The translations under genes and the position numbers were made by a program. A model generated the notes under the pieces. That model saw only the letters and a list, made by a program, of their open reading frames with translations. It was not told the origin of the DNA and searched no databases. Positions 22,931 through 35,824 of a DNA stretch of 64,000 bases are shown here, piece after piece (positions within the stretch are counted from its first letter, which is position 1; each line of letters starts with the position of its first letter). The DNA comes from Dioscorea cayenensis subsp. rotundata (taxonomy: Eukaryota; Streptophyta; Magnoliopsida; Dioscoreales; Dioscoreaceae), in NCBI RefSeq assembly GCF_009730915.1, contig NC_052488.1:20082305-20146304 (forward strand). Reading direction: 5' to 3'.

Positions 22931-25900
22931 TTAGCAGAAGTCGGGCTGGCCGGTGGAGGTTAGACACCGATGCCACATTCTGCTGTTGGGATCAATGAGT
23001 CTTGGAGTTGCAATGACTTCAGGGATGGGAAGGTAGACGTAGTGAGTGTTACATATTCCGGTCGTAATGCCACTGAACCCGGCAAATGCTCCGTGAACCT
23101 GGTGCAGTTATGATTGCAGACACGGTATCAATTTCAATACAAAAACAAGCATTTTTGTGAAGCTTGACTGAGAACAACTTCAGGAATGAAATCCTTACAG
23201 CATTTTGACCGAGAACAGTGCAGAGGATTGCATCAGACGCATTAGCACGGACTGCTCGGACCATGTATGTTGGATCAATGTATTTCACATCAGCGTGTAC
23301 TCCAATATCTTTGAAGTGTTTCTTGATCTATATAGGAAATGACACTCGGTATCAAACATTTGTTTATTAATATAAATGATGAAAGGTGCATGGTGTGTGA
23401 GAATATAAACAAGCACAATCAAATGAAAACTATCTTCATCTGTTTCATTGTCATTCAATATCCAATATAAGAGACATGAACATGAACCTTCTGTTGAATG
23501 TGAACTCCAATATCACCAAGCACTGCATTTCCCGAAGCATCTGTTGCATTTAATTTTTCCAGCAAATCCTGAAAGATAAGAACATAGAGGAGTCACAAAA
23601 ACCTATTCAAAAACACTCATGAGTGCTACTTTGTGAACAAATTTTCAAAAGTCATGATGGTTGATGCCTGATGGTACCATAAAAGAGCTAAATAAGCCAC
23701 TTATAATTTAAAAGAGCATTGCACGCCACTCACCATTTCAGCAATCATTGCAAGGTTAATCTGTGCATAAATCTCTCTATAAAAATTAAAAAGATTACCG
23801 CCACTTGCATTGCACCAAATAAATGTGTCATATGGCAGTACAAACGGATTTATACCACTGATATATTATCTCAAGTCCTGTGATGCACATCCAAGCACTA
23901 ATATTCTAGACTGGACCATGGTGCACAGCACCAGTCCAATAAGACTTAAGTGTATTTTATTTTATATTATTTTACGGTTGGGTATGATACATATATATTT
24001 GATTGGCCTAGGCAAAAATCTCCATCCAATGTTATTGATGCAATGCACTATGGTGTCCACAAGAATTTTCAGATAAGCATGTCCCAACTGATCTACTTTA
24101 TCTTTATCCTCTCAAGTTCTTAATAGGAAAAGAGAATTCAAGTTCTAGTTTTAAAGTTTCATCTTCTTTCCACTTCAACACTTTATCATAATTTTTCTTT
24201 TGATTTTTAAATTTTGTAAGTTCATCTTTTCTTTATTATTTTTAAATCATGATTGTCTTATTTTTCTAACGTTTTAATACTCAGTGATTTTTTAGGGTTT
24301 TCTTAATTTTATTAATCATGATTCCAGTGTATATATATAAATATCCAACTTTCACAAAAATCAAAGTCGCATGTGCAAGTGCACATATATGTATATACAT
24401 ATACACACACAAATACAGTATTCACTAAATTCAAATTCAAGTCTGATCATACATGCCCAAATATATATACGTGTGTGTGTCCAGTTTTCAGTAAACCAAA
24501 GTTCACATGAAATCATGTCCTACTAACGCTGCCATATACTAAGCTTAAAGAATTACCTGTCCTGCACCTTCTGCAACACAAATCACAGCAGAACCTTTAG
24601 ATAGTATCAAATGTTCAAGGTGGCGAAGAACTCCATATGGCCCATCCAGTTTAAATGGTACCTTCAAGAGGACACAATCCATTTAAAGCCTGTTAATCAC
24701 AAAATTAGAACTGAAAAATACTGGCCCTTCATACCTCGGGAATCAAACAGATGTCTATCTGACCACTAGAAAGTGATGCGTGCATAGTTATGAACCCACT
24801 GCTTCTTCCCATTAACTTCACAAGTCCAATTCCATGGTATGCACTGTGTGCCTAAAAAATTTAAAGGATAAACAAATGAAGTGAGAATTATCTGCTCAAT
24901 AGCAAAGTTGAACAAAAATATACCTCAATATATGCAGAATTAATAGCTCTTTGAGCTTCCTCTACAGCAGTATCAAAACCAAATGTCTTGTCCATCAAAA
25001 GAATATCATTGTCAATTGTCTTTGGCACACAAACGACCGCCACTTTCATCTTTCTCTTGCGGCACTGCATGAAAAAGACAATAACATATGTCACAAGTTG
25101 CTATGGTATGCATTATCTCAGGCAAGAAACAATTGTACCTCATTATGTATTGCATTGGCTCCGGCATGGGTGCCATTTCCACCAAGCACAAAAAGCATAT
25201 CAATTCTCCTGGCCTTCAAAACTCAATTGTCATAAAACTTAAAATTTGAAACCCAGTGGAAGATGCAGGTGAATAGTGAAAGATGGCCAGTATTAACGTA
25301 AATGGCAGTGGATTTGCAATACCTGAATGCTATCTACGATGTCACTGACACTAGCCCCACCACGAGATACTCCCAACAAGCTTCCACCAGCTAGATTAAT
25401 ATTTTGTACCACTTGGCGTGAAAGCTGAGGAAAAAGGGAGTCTGAGGACCAAAAGAAAAGGAAGGGGAATTCATTTTGCATTCCCAAATGTTGATAGAAA
25501 TCCACTCCCATGAACTATAATCCTGGTACCCTTGGTTATATAGGTACCTTGCTATCAAACATGGTTAAGTTTTAAGTTCAAACTAAAGGAAACCTGCTCT
25601 TGCAGGTCAAAAGAAGTGGATTATCAATAAATGGGAATCACAAGACAAAATATCCCAAAAATATGGCCATCTTCACAAGAAAAATTCTTACTGGTATCTC
25701 TGGCAATCCCTCTTCGAAAAATCCACGATATCCAAATGGAATTCCAACAATCTTTTTTACTCCATATATTTCAAGAGTGAACACTATCTGCAAGCAGAAA
25801 AAATTAATGAAGCAAAAAAATTTTTTCCACTAATACAGACTTAAGAACCCAATAGCAATCACAAGCATGTGCCTAATGTACAATTGCGAAAATAAGCAAA

Positions 25901-27249
25901 AGCCCAGATATAATAGTAAGACATAACAAAAACCACATGCCTGTCTAATGACATCATTTAAACCAGGACACAGCCCTCCACAAGTGACAATTCCAGCTTT
26001 TACATCCTCAGGATCAAAAAATATTTCTTTTCGGGGTCCAGCACGGTGCACCCTAGGAAGGAATGATAATACATCAACTTAAGAAGTACAAGACAGCAGG
26101 CCAGGAAACACTTCATCATATTCAAGATTTTACACTATAAGCATGATCTTTCCAAAGGTTTTAAAATGCCATAACCAATATTACCATTGTTCCACCCAAC
26201 TGCAACCAGGATCAATGCACTCTGCTCCAGCAGAAGTTGGAGAAGAATACTTTATAACCTGAAAAATAACAAAACATATCTTTAAGAGAAATGTATTGCT
26301 TCCAAATCAGGCAGGTTTGAGCTGTGGGGTTTTGGTGTGCTGGACTTTACTAATTCATGCTTTAACAATTGAAGTCACCAAGGTGACTGTCTTGGACTTG
26401 GTCTGGCCATGTCTCTCGGTAGGACACTGATCCTGACCGAGCACCAACATTGAGCTCTTACATTGATCTTATTATCAAAACTGCGAATTTCAGTTGCAAT
26501 TACTCTAGAACTGACATACTTTAGGTGAATAATTGTACCTAAACTGAAACTTCCTAGACCAATGAAATAAAGCACACAGTTATGTAATGCACCCATGATG
26601 CGATGAGCATACCCGGTCATAACTGCACAGAACAAAATTCTACCACTCTCTGTGTTACATCAATCAACATGAGAGAAAAAAAGTTATATTCATGAAGAGT
26701 ATACCTTTAAAAGTGTCCTATCATCATTGTTCACATAGTCATTCCGTCTTTCAAAAGGTACACCATTATCCTCACCTAGGTGATGTCTGCAAATGAACAA
26801 AAGATGTAAGTGGCTCAACAGCATAAAATTTGAAATTAACAAGACACTAGAACGCAGCAGAGCAACTGCATGTTCAGCTGGAGTATGGTTTGTCATTCCA
26901 ATGGGAGAATAGAAAGGGAAAAAGACAATTATTAAAAATGAGAAGTTCACCTGCTTTGGAGAGCAAATGTTGTTGGCCTTGGCTTCACATCAAGAACATC
27001 GCTTAGATGTGGTAAATTAAATCGTTCATCAAATTCCTCCTCATAAAGTTTTTTCCACTCAGGATCCTTAAAATTAAGGTCCTGCTTTGCAGCCACAGCC
27101 TGAATACGCAAAGCAATGGACTTATTTATTGCTTTCCTTCCTGCTTTAGATTGACAGAAACCAAACAAAGACAGGTCTCTGCTCCAACCCAAGTCAAGCT
27201 GCCGAGTACCAATGAAGCTAACACCATTCAAGCACAGAGAAAGCACCAT
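22931..27249 (-). CDS. PFK: ATP-dependent 6-phosphofructokinase, plastid type (PFK4/PFK5-like)
   Basis: Thirteen coding exons join in phase to ~526 residues: 27249-26951, 26786-26705, 26258-26185, 26052-25941, 25787-25692, 25424-25323, 25213-25139, 25064-24924, 24851-24735, 24661-24557, 23568-23488, 23327-23199 and 23098-22931. The enzyme phosphorylates fructose 6-phosphate to the 1,6-bisphosphate. Group-III plant PFK motifs are visible in order: GGLCPGLND (nucleotide-binding loop), [30 protein letters not shown] (catalytic Asp region), MGRSSGF, EGAGQ and [10 protein letters not shown]. Length matches Arabidopsis PFK4/PFK5, and the ~60-residue N-terminal extension rich in Ser, Arg and Lys without acidic clusters suggests a chloroplast transit peptide. 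The intron after exon 25941 starts CAG|GCATGT, a GC-AG intron. The usual Gly before VPKTIDND is Cys. A non-coding exon lies upstream at 27990 to about 28145. Confidence 0.95.
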
Positions 27250-27989
27250 CCTTTGAACGATCCAGTATCTCAAGGAACTGTTAACACAAGCAATAGACAG
27301 AAACCTTAAATAATACAATCAAACAAAGCATTGTCTCAGCAACCATGAGCAAAAAAAAAAGAATATGTCCAATTGTTCAAACTTTCTGATGTATCAGGAA
27401 AACAGGTCTTCATGAAACCTTCATTGGAAAAAAACTCTATTCGGCACCTTACCGTTTAATCAAAATGTCATAAAATCAATAATTCAATCTGCCAAGTTTC
27501 AATGCATCAAAGCTCTAAATCACACAAACATAATGTCTTATTCGTTCACAATCATAAATTTTTTTTTTAATTATTTAAACAACACTTCTCCACCAAATAA
27601 AAAAAAATCTAAACGCACATACAAATCAAATACCACACAATGCATACCACTTCCTTACAAAACAAAATCCCAAAAATCTCAAAACAACCCGCAAGAACTC
27701 GCTTTTCCAGGAACCATGAACTTCAATGTACAAAACGCACATAAAACACCAAAAGAAACCATCAAACTCCACAAATAAATCACCTCTCACTCAGAACCAG
27801 AGCACATCCACAAGCACCCAACTTTCTATCAAAGCAACACAGAATCCAAACCTCAACCAAACCAACTACTACGATCTAAACTCTTAAACTCTCATATCTC
27901 CCACAATTAAATCACCACCAAAACCTCCAAAAAAAAAACAATAAAAAAAGCAACAAAAGAACCACGAAGAAAGCAAGAGATCATCTCAC

Positions 27990-28145
27990 CTCGCGTTCCC
28001 CAAAGGATCGAATCAATCGCCAGAGGGGAAGAGCGTAGAAAGGCTTCGAGAACACCGAATCCCCCCCTCGGAGTTCCCCACCAACCACGGACTTCCAAAG
28101 AGAGAGAAGCGAGAAAAAAGGAGACGTTTTTGGAGAAAAAAAAAA
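27990..28145 (-). other. Non-coding 5' UTR exon of the PFK gene
   Basis: Reading the minus strand, a leader downstream of a TATA box ends at GCGAG|GTGAGATG (donor at 27989), and the acceptor TTAACAG at 27278 starts the first coding exon 28 bases before the ATG. The resulting 5' UTR intron is about 710 bases. A short upstream ATG is present at about 28157-28160, close to the predicted start site. Open frames on this strand through 28335 continue past the promoter and are not credible protein. Confidence 0.5.
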
Positions 28146-28169
28146 GCGAAAGCTCTTCATTTTCGATCC

Positions 28170-28177
28170 CTTTATAG
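28170..28177 (-). promoter_or_regulatory. TATA box of the PFK gene
   Basis: On the minus strand the sequence reads CTATAAAG. It lies about 180 bases upstream of the donor of the first non-coding exon and sits in an otherwise GC-richer stretch. Confidence 0.5.
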
Positions 28178-28488
28178 ATCGGCGCGGTCAGCGCCAAGTG
28201 GACACGCATTGGTTGTTCCGCAGGTTCAGAATACCGCTCTCCCTCGTTCGTCAATTTCGAAGCCGGGCACCTAGAATTCACATCCACCGTGTAAATAGCC
28301 TCGAGATTCACATCGTCTAAAAAGCAACGGATCAAGATTGTGTACGCTGTTTCATCACTAACAGCGTGCCCTTCTACCTCGTGATCCGGTGGATCCCACT
28401 ATACAAGCATGATATCCACCGTTGAACTTAAATGTTAATCATGAGGCGTAATGGACGGTGGACTTGAAGAGTCTGGAGTATGTGTGTT

Positions 28489-28546
28489 ACACGTGTCGTT
28501 TTTAGGGACTGGAAGTACGAATCTTGCGATACGACCGGCCACGTGG
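28489..28546. promoter_or_regulatory. Two palindromic ACGT (G-box/ABRE) motifs upstream of PFK
   Basis: ACACGTGT at 28489-28496 and CCACGTGG at 28539-28546 lie about 310-370 bases upstream of the PFK TATA box. CACGTG cores bind bZIP and bHLH factors (ABF, HY5, PIF families). Paired ACGT elements often confer light, sugar or abscisic-acid response. The function here is inferred only from sequence. Confidence 0.5.
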
Positions 28547-28559
28547 TCACACTTTCCAG

Positions 28560-30800
28560 TCAGACCCACAAAAGTTAGTTGGTTTGGAAATGAGATACCG
28601 TAATAGGTGAATATTTCTCATCTCCAAAAACGTGGGTTTTCTAGCATTATTTAATTATTTACTTTTATATATATATATATATATATACACACTACTATTT
28701 ATATATATTTCTCTTGCCAACATTTCTTAATTTATTAGCACCAAATTCTTTACGTAGATTATTTGTATATTACTGAGAAGATATTTGTGCACAACTCCTT
28801 GACTTATAAATTATCCATATTACATTAAAATATATATTTTTTTTATTACTTTTACTCAATTTAAATGAAAATGTTTGTTAATTTTGCATGAAACTTTATT
28901 TTTATTTTTTTTATTTTTTTTCCATATTTACTCTTGAAATTTTGTCTAATTATGTGGATACCCTTAAATATAACTATATGCCATATATACATTTAAAATT
29001 CAATTTGTATATATATATATTGATTTAGGTTCTACTATGTAAAATTTAGAAGTATTTAAATGTAATATATACAATTTATTTGTTTTTATTTTATCATTAT
29101 ATTTAAAAATATTTAATATACTTGTCCCTTTATATGTAGCTGTAACTATCTTTGAGATGTTGAAAGCTTGAAAATTGGAGCAACTAAATAGGTTTTGTCA
29201 TGCCCGATCACCACTTAGAATCAAGCAGGGAATCGAACAACCAATGAACACAATAATAAAAACTAAAATAGATGTGAATGCAATGTTACATGTTGAACAT
29301 ATAACTTTAGAGATTTTAGGGAAAAACAACATCATTTTGGACCAAAATGACCTCAAACTGGAATAAACCTAGTTCTAATGAATTCCAAGTAAGGAGGGCT
29401 TCGATTTGGACCAAAGAAATACAAGAAAAGACCAAAAATCTTTGATGCTACAGTAATACCAAATCACGAAATTTCTTAACAAATATTCACACAAATGAAT
29501 AACAACGACACTGGCCTCGATTTGAGTCTAAAAACAACCCAATCCATGAAATATTTCTAGATTTTCCAAGATTTTCGAAAACAGTTTAAATACGAGGAAA
29601 ATACAAAAGAAAACCTTGTTTCCTTAACAAGCTCAAGAGGATGAGAGGAAGAGAATAGAAGTTTTGATTCACATGAAAAGTTCGCCGAAAAAATTTGTTT
29701 CAAAGATGGTGCTCGGCCGAATGAAGGAGAGAGTGAAAACAAAAAGAAGAAAAGAAGGAAATGAAAGAAAGAGAGGCAGTCATGTTGCTCTCTTATCCTT
29801 TCAATTTTTTTTTTAAAAAAAAAAAAATGATCAAAATGCCCTTCTAATAGAAAATAAAAAGAAAATGATTCAAAAGACTGATTTGCCCCTAATTTTCGGC
29901 TGATTCTCACACACAATTTACTGTGCAATCATGCAAGAATGTCACTAGTGCTAAATAACCATTTTGCCCCTAATGCATGCACAAAAATAAAAAAAGAAGC
30001 ATGAGGTCAAAAATTAAGACATGATACCACAGGTTTATTTAAAATTTTAATTAAAAATTAATTTTTATATTTCAAATTGTATTTAAAATTGTAGTCAATA
30101 ATTTAAAATTAACAAAAAAAAATAAACAAATGCATGGATTATATTAAAAGATCATTTTGAAAATGCATAATTTAAATTAAACATTAACGCAAAATCCACT
30201 ATGACTGACTTTATCCTTTATCATAATGCAAGAATAAAAAATAAATTAAAAATAAGAAAAAGCAAAACAAAAACCAAAAGTCGAACTTCATTTGTTAATA
30301 GTTAAACAGAAATTTTGAATGAGTTACCGTGAATTTGAATTGGAATTCGATTTTTTTCCTAACCAGACTTGGAAAATTTGGTACATGATTGTCACAAAAA
30401 AATGTCATCAATCATTAATTTCTTATTTTAATTAATTAATTAATTTGATAAAAAGTGACGAGTGTTATTAAAAAGACAGTCAGGTATGGAAGTAAACCAG
30501 TTACAGTGACTTAATAACCACTATAAAGATAAATTTTCATTGCCATGTAATCATGTAAAGGTAAAAATACTATTCTTCTACATGGGCCCATAGCATAACT
30601 AATAAAACAGTACTGTGTCCTAATGTATAATGTGTGAACAATACAAATAAATAATATTATGGGAGCAAGATTTGAAACCTTCTTTTTTTTTACATTTTTG
30701 TAGTTGTAGTGAGTCACGGCATGTGATTTTTCTTAATTCATTCTTTTGATTGCCCTTTTTTTCTCTGGAAAAATTTTTCACGGGTCATTTTCCATCAATT
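28560..30800. other. AT-rich intergenic DNA with a possible old retroelement relic
   Basis: Long AT-rich spacer. The segment about 29190-30030 is different in texture: it carries phrases typical of plant LTRs ('TCATGCCCGATCACCACTTAG', a 'TGATACCACAGG' near 30022) and an A-rich interior. It may be a decayed LTR or 5'-UTR relic, but no paired LTR or coding segment was found. Nothing else recognised. Confidence 0.3.
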
Positions 30801-30803
30801 TAA

Positions 30804-31669
30804 GCTGTTTGTTTGCCAAAATTTTCCACAAACCCTATCACGTGACCTTATTTTCCCTCAAATTAGTGGAAAATTTTTCTTGTCTCCATCATGGGAAAAG
30901 TTTTCCAGGGAAAACATAAGGGCCTATGTGAAAAAATAACGTAAGGGCCTATGTGAAAAAATAACATGCAAGGCAAATATATTTCTCTACTATGCCTACC
31001 CCAAATCCCTAACTTGTTTCGAAACCCTAGAACCTCACCACCCCTTGCTTTTCGGTCTCAATCCCTATCCGTTCTCTCCTCTTGATCGCTCTCGGTTTGC
31101 AGATATTATTCGTTAATCGCAACCCTTGTTATTCTAGTTTCATGGCATGCTTTTGATTCTCCATTGATTTAGGGTTTCTTTACTAACAAGATTATGCCAT
31201 AGAGATGATTTGATTCTGGCAAAAACCGTGGTATATATGTATTGTCCATATATATGTTTGAATGGTATATATTACGTGGTTTGAATGGTTTACTAAATCT
31301 TTGTTTTTAGGTATATATTATGGTGTTTGAATGGTATATATTACGTTGTTTAAGGTAACAAAAAAAAAATACAATTTCAGTGGAGAAAATTTTCCATGGA
31401 AAATATGACTTTTTCCAGAGAAAATTGATGCAATCAAACAACAAATAATGTTTTTTCCACGAAAAATGTTACATTTTCCGTGGAAAATAAGAGCAATCAA
31501 ACAACAAAATAAGAATTTTTCATCGAAATTTTTTGATTTTCTAGATAGAAAATAATACCATTCAAACAACTATTTTTTCATTTTCCACGGAAAATTTTTC
31601 CATGGAAAAATATTTCATGGAAATTTTTTTTTTTCCACCCATTTTCTATGTTGCCAATCAAACACAGCC
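30804..31669. mobile_element. Probable non-autonomous DNA transposon (TIR type)
   Basis: The left end GCTGTTTGTTTGCCAA and the right end, read on the other strand as GGCTGTGTTTGATTGGCAA, are imperfect inverted repeats. TTAA flanks both sides (30800-30803 and 31670-31673). The right half carries many near-palindromic TTTTCCACGGAAAA / TTTCCATGGAAAA motifs, and 30920-30965 holds a ~23-bp tandem duplication. The middle (about 30990-31190) looks like a plant gene 5' leader. No transposase frame is present, so the superfamily is uncertain. Confidence 0.4.
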
Positions 31670-32269
31670 TTAATGTTAGTAAAATAATTCTTTGGAATTA
31701 CATCAAGCTTGTTACGTGATACTCCTATAACTTTCTTATAATTTAATAGGTTAATAATTTCACTAATCATGTTGTACTTTCAAATTCACTAGTCAAGATC
31801 CTCTATGAAAAAAAAGTAATTTTATCATTATTTTAAAATTTTCATTTATATTTTTTATAATTCAAATTTGCATATATGCCATTTTGGTTAAGTCTCTGTT
31901 TAAAAAGTCAAAAGATTAAATCATTCTGCACAATTTTAAAAAAAAAAATTACATTTAAATATCATGTATACAAGACAGTACCAACAAATCAAAAAACATG
32001 ATCACATGCCATTTTCAGTGGCAGAGCACTGTGATAGTAAAACAATTTAATGGAGGAAAAGAATGTGGTTAATGTAGATCCATTGCATTGCATTGAAAGT
32101 TTTGAAATCTTATGTGTTTCTAAGTGTTGATTTAATTGTACCAGCTAAATATATCTAAACCAATCTACATATATATATATATAGAACTGATATATACTCA
32201 AAAACAAGCATGCAATAATTACAGTATTTAAATGTATATAAAGAGCACAAATATTGACAAATACAGAGT

Positions 32270-32710
32270 AGCATGTATGGTTTATCTATTTCAATAAAGA
32301 ATAAATAAAAATATAATAACAAATAAGGTACATAATTAGATTTGATTGGCTAACAAAGAAATACATGGCACAGTGTGAAAACAGTGAAAATTTAATATGC
32401 ACATACACAGTGAACATCTTTTTCATCCTTGTTAAGGATTATTAATTCCTCAAGTACTTAATTTACCAAACTTTGTAATTTTTTTCCATGGTGAAAAACA
32501 GGGCTTTTATTTATTAAATTTATCCTCATCTTTCAACTCCAAGAATTTGGATTAACATCAAACTAGTAATTTTGCACAACAGTAAAAATAATAAAATATC
32601 ATCCAAATTTTAATTGTTTGTGTACCATTCAAATAAAAAAAAAATTAAATAACCCAATGGTCACATTATCATTTATTTCAAGTTGAATATTATAGCTAGA
32701 CACGGTACCT
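32270..32710. repeat. Segmental duplication block A1 (partner 61270-62235)
   Basis: Shares long collinear stretches with 61270-61520 and 62150-62235. Examples are ATAATAACAAATAAGGTACA, AGTGAACATCTT / AGTAAACATCTT, and TTTATT(T/C)ATTAAATTTATC. In the partner the two parts are separated by ~600 extra bases. Non-coding. Confidence 0.7.
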
Positions 32711-32904
32711 TGTGTTTCTAATTATTCACTATTTTTTATTGATCCAGGTAAGATAAAAATTTAAAGTTTAAAATAATATATAAAATAAATTATATTATAA
32801 AAAATTAAATAAAATAAAGGGCCCATTCTGGCCACTGAGCACTTAATGAGAAGCAAATCCATTAATTGAGCACTTTAAACAAGCCCATTAAATTGCCCTT
32901 AAAA

Positions 32905-33960
32905 TAGAGAACAAGGATTGATTTGCAGGGTTAAGTAGTCCTTTTAAGTAGACCTAGTATAATTAATTAATTAATTAACTTGAGGGATTTGATATTGTTT
33001 AACATATTTTTTTATTATATATTATTTGATAAATGATACTATTTAGGTCATTGTTGAACAATTTTATAGCACTAGAATTCTATCACATGTATAATTAGGT
33101 TGTCAAAATCATGTGCAACACTTGGCCTACAAAGTTACAAACTACACATAGTTACCTAATAATGGCCGATGAGTTTGTTTAACTTCATGCACTACATTTT
33201 TTTTTTTTTTTTAATAATTTAATAATGCACTCATATGATGTAAGTTAGGTAACTCTAATATATATCACATCAAATGAAAACTAAAGGCATCATAAACAGG
33301 GTTCAATCCCAAAAAACACTTATGCTATCATATATTCAAATCTAAATATATTGAGTTATTTAATTAACATTATTTTTTTGAACTAATGAACTATATTAAT
33401 CACAGAGGGAAACATACAAAATTAATAAAATCAATAAAAGATAGCTCAAATGAAAACAACAAAATATTTTAATTGAGAATATGTAGTTACTTACTTCCTA
33501 TCCTTTAAAATAAATAATTTTATACATCAATAATTGCACTATATATACATAAGATTATACCACAACGGTAATGACCTATCGGTTATGACACTTAACTTTT
33601 ATACAGTTGGTTAAAATATAATAATAAAAAATGTAAATATATTAAGAATAATTTGTCCGCATTGTAAAAATAAATAATAATATATAATAATAAAAAATAA
33701 TGCAGGATCTTGAATTCATTCTCACCCATAGTTCAATCTGTGTGAGAACATATATAGTTTGTATATTTTGAAATCATTTATATAAAAAGCATCGATCATT
33801 TTCCACTGGTGATGGTCCAATAAAAGTTTTTTTGAGAATAATTTCTATCTTTGGTGATCATCACTTAAAAAAAAAAAAACTCTCTCTCCGATATATATTG
33901 CATGGACTACCTATCGATCGATTTTTTTATCTCTTGGTACCGAATCCTTTACATTGGCTC
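32905..33960. repeat. Segmental duplication block A2 (partner 48945-59850, interrupted)
   Basis: Collinear with 48945-49385, then 52617-52960, then 59608-59850. Diagnostic shared phrases include AGAATTCTATCACATGTATA and ATTAGGTTGTCAAAATCATG, then TATATTGA(G/A)TTATTTAATTAA, and finally GGTGATGGTC(C/T)AAT. This copy lacks the LTR elements found in the partner, so it approximates the empty state. Non-coding. Confidence 0.8.
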
Positions 33961-35268
33961 AAACTACATATCTTGGATGCTTGTTGGCATTTAATTGTGA
34001 AGAAGCTCCTTATTTAGTATTTTGTTATTAAAAGTGTTGGGTTCTATTTCCTTATTAATAGGGGTGACATTATTCTAGGTTTAATGCCCCGAAGAAGTGT
34101 TAGAACTATTGGAAATTCTGGGTTGATTAATTAGCTATTGATAAAGTTTGTCTTCTCAGTCATTTTTCTTGTGGTTATACTTGCATACTTACCATCACTT
34201 TTTCTTAATATAAGATACATGCTTAGCATCATTTTTGTATAGTTGTGATCATGACCTGCCCATTTCATGAGAAGAAACTTTATAATAGCTTTAATTCTTG
34301 GTCTGTTGGTAGAGGTTGAAACCTTTTCTTTTACTGCCATTAGTTTGCTTATTAAGAGCCTTTCCAACCTGTGTCGGGGATTATATATCCAAATGCTAAT
34401 TAAGATCCCTATTCCTGTGCAGCCATCTCATTCTTCATGAAATGAAGAGGTACAAGATGTAAGAAACAAGTCTATATCATTGGGTCGATTAAGTTTCCGT
34501 TTTAAAAGACCCATATTTACTGTTTAAAAATAATTGTTTTTACGTGTTGGTCCTTCAGTTATGAGCTATTGTTGTTTCCCTTGAATCATCTATAACTTTT
34601 TTGAAGTGTTGTTAAGTTGCATATAATAGTGAATATCCTAGTTCATAAAATTTATGAATTAACTTGCATGGTCACAATACAGTTTTTTTTTTTAAAAAAA
34701 ATAGATAAACCACATGCATTAAACAACCAAAACAAATACAAAAACACGAGTCAAAGCTCAAAGCATTCTTTTTTATTTTTTTTTTCTAAACAAGGTTTAA
34801 TTTATCCGTTTGTCTCAACCTTCAAAAATTCATTTTATGCTTCAGACTTCTTTCTTAACCAAATTTTCCTTATTATCTTGTTTTGGAATGGTCAAATTTT
34901 ATGGTCATTGATAACTCAATGCACGTTACATTAAATTTGATACTATACCACAAACTGTGAAAATTGCATTCACTATGAATTTACTTTCTTGCATGTGCAC
35001 CTTAGACCTCTTTTTGAAAATTTAATGAATGAATGGAAGTAGTTGAAGATTTTATATTATTTGTGATTTAAGGCAATAACTTAGAGCTTTGATCATTCTG
35101 AACTCAATTATGTCGTTAATTACCCTATATATTGGCTTAAAGAATTTTATATTATTTATTTCTGCTCTATGTTTTTGCTGGTGCTTAGATAGTTAGATGA
35201 GCTCAACAATGTTGAACATGGACGTTGGCGGATGCCCTTTTCATTGCTTCTGATTTGAAGAAGGTAAA
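33961..35268. other. Intergenic DNA
   Basis: AT-rich spacer between the duplicated block and the LBD-like array. Short open frames have no recognisable domain. I see no RNA gene or element. Confidence 0.45.
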
Positions 35269-35818
35269 ATGAGTGGTGGAGTTGGTGCTGGTAATGGGAT
35301 AACCGAAGCTCCAAGAGGTGAATTTGCAGAAGGTGTGGGAGAGGGGAAGCTACAGGGGATGGAGGCAATGAAGGAGGATGTGGAATTAATGGTGGAAAAA
35401 ATAGACACAAGTGAAGGACGAGGATGTCCTCCATGCAAGGCTTGTTAAGTTCATGCAAAGAAAATGTCAGAAAAATTGCATCTTTCCCCCACATTTCGGT
35501 TCAAGATAAGCAGGCATTGAAAATTTCATGGTAATTAGCCGTGTGTTTAATAACTCTTATAAATTTTCCGGCCTTCTGAAATTAAGAATACCTCATCTCA
35601 GCCAATGTTCTAATACATGCACAGCCGCCATAGAGGATGCGTGAATACATGTAGCAGATGTCATTCATGTTTGTTTTGGCTGGATCTCTTTTCTACATAG
35701 TAAATATCAGATTTTAGAAGAAAAGATAAAGGAACATGATGAAATGGTGAAGCTACTTAAAAGTGAAATAGTTTCAAGGGAACTTTATCAAGTCCCTGAC
35801 GCAGACAATAATCTTTAA
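35269..35818 (+). pseudogene. LOB-domain (LBD) pseudogene, copy 1
   Basis: ATG 35269 opens 59 codons ending ...GCPPCKAC, the first Cys pair of the LOB zinc-finger-like block, then TAA. Ignoring one extra T there, the frame continues KFMQRKCQKNCIFPPHFGSR, completing the C-X2-C-X6-C-X3-C block. Further stops follow, at 'SR*' and 'EDA*'. The remaining translation is still alignable to the neighbouring copy, ending LYQVPDADNNL. LOB-domain proteins are plant-specific transcription factors of lateral-organ boundaries. This copy has at least one frameshift and two in-frame stops, so it cannot make the full protein. Confidence 0.8.
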
Positions 35819-35824
35819 TTAGAC

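Noticed and set aside
27907..28335. 142-residue minus-strand frame at the PFK 5' end
   Set aside because: Runs across the predicted TATA box, leader and splice donor; no similarity.
30800..31673. TTAA flanks as evidence for a piggyBac element
   Set aside because: TTAA is frequent in AT-rich DNA and the terminal repeats do not look like piggyBac, which is not typical of plants.
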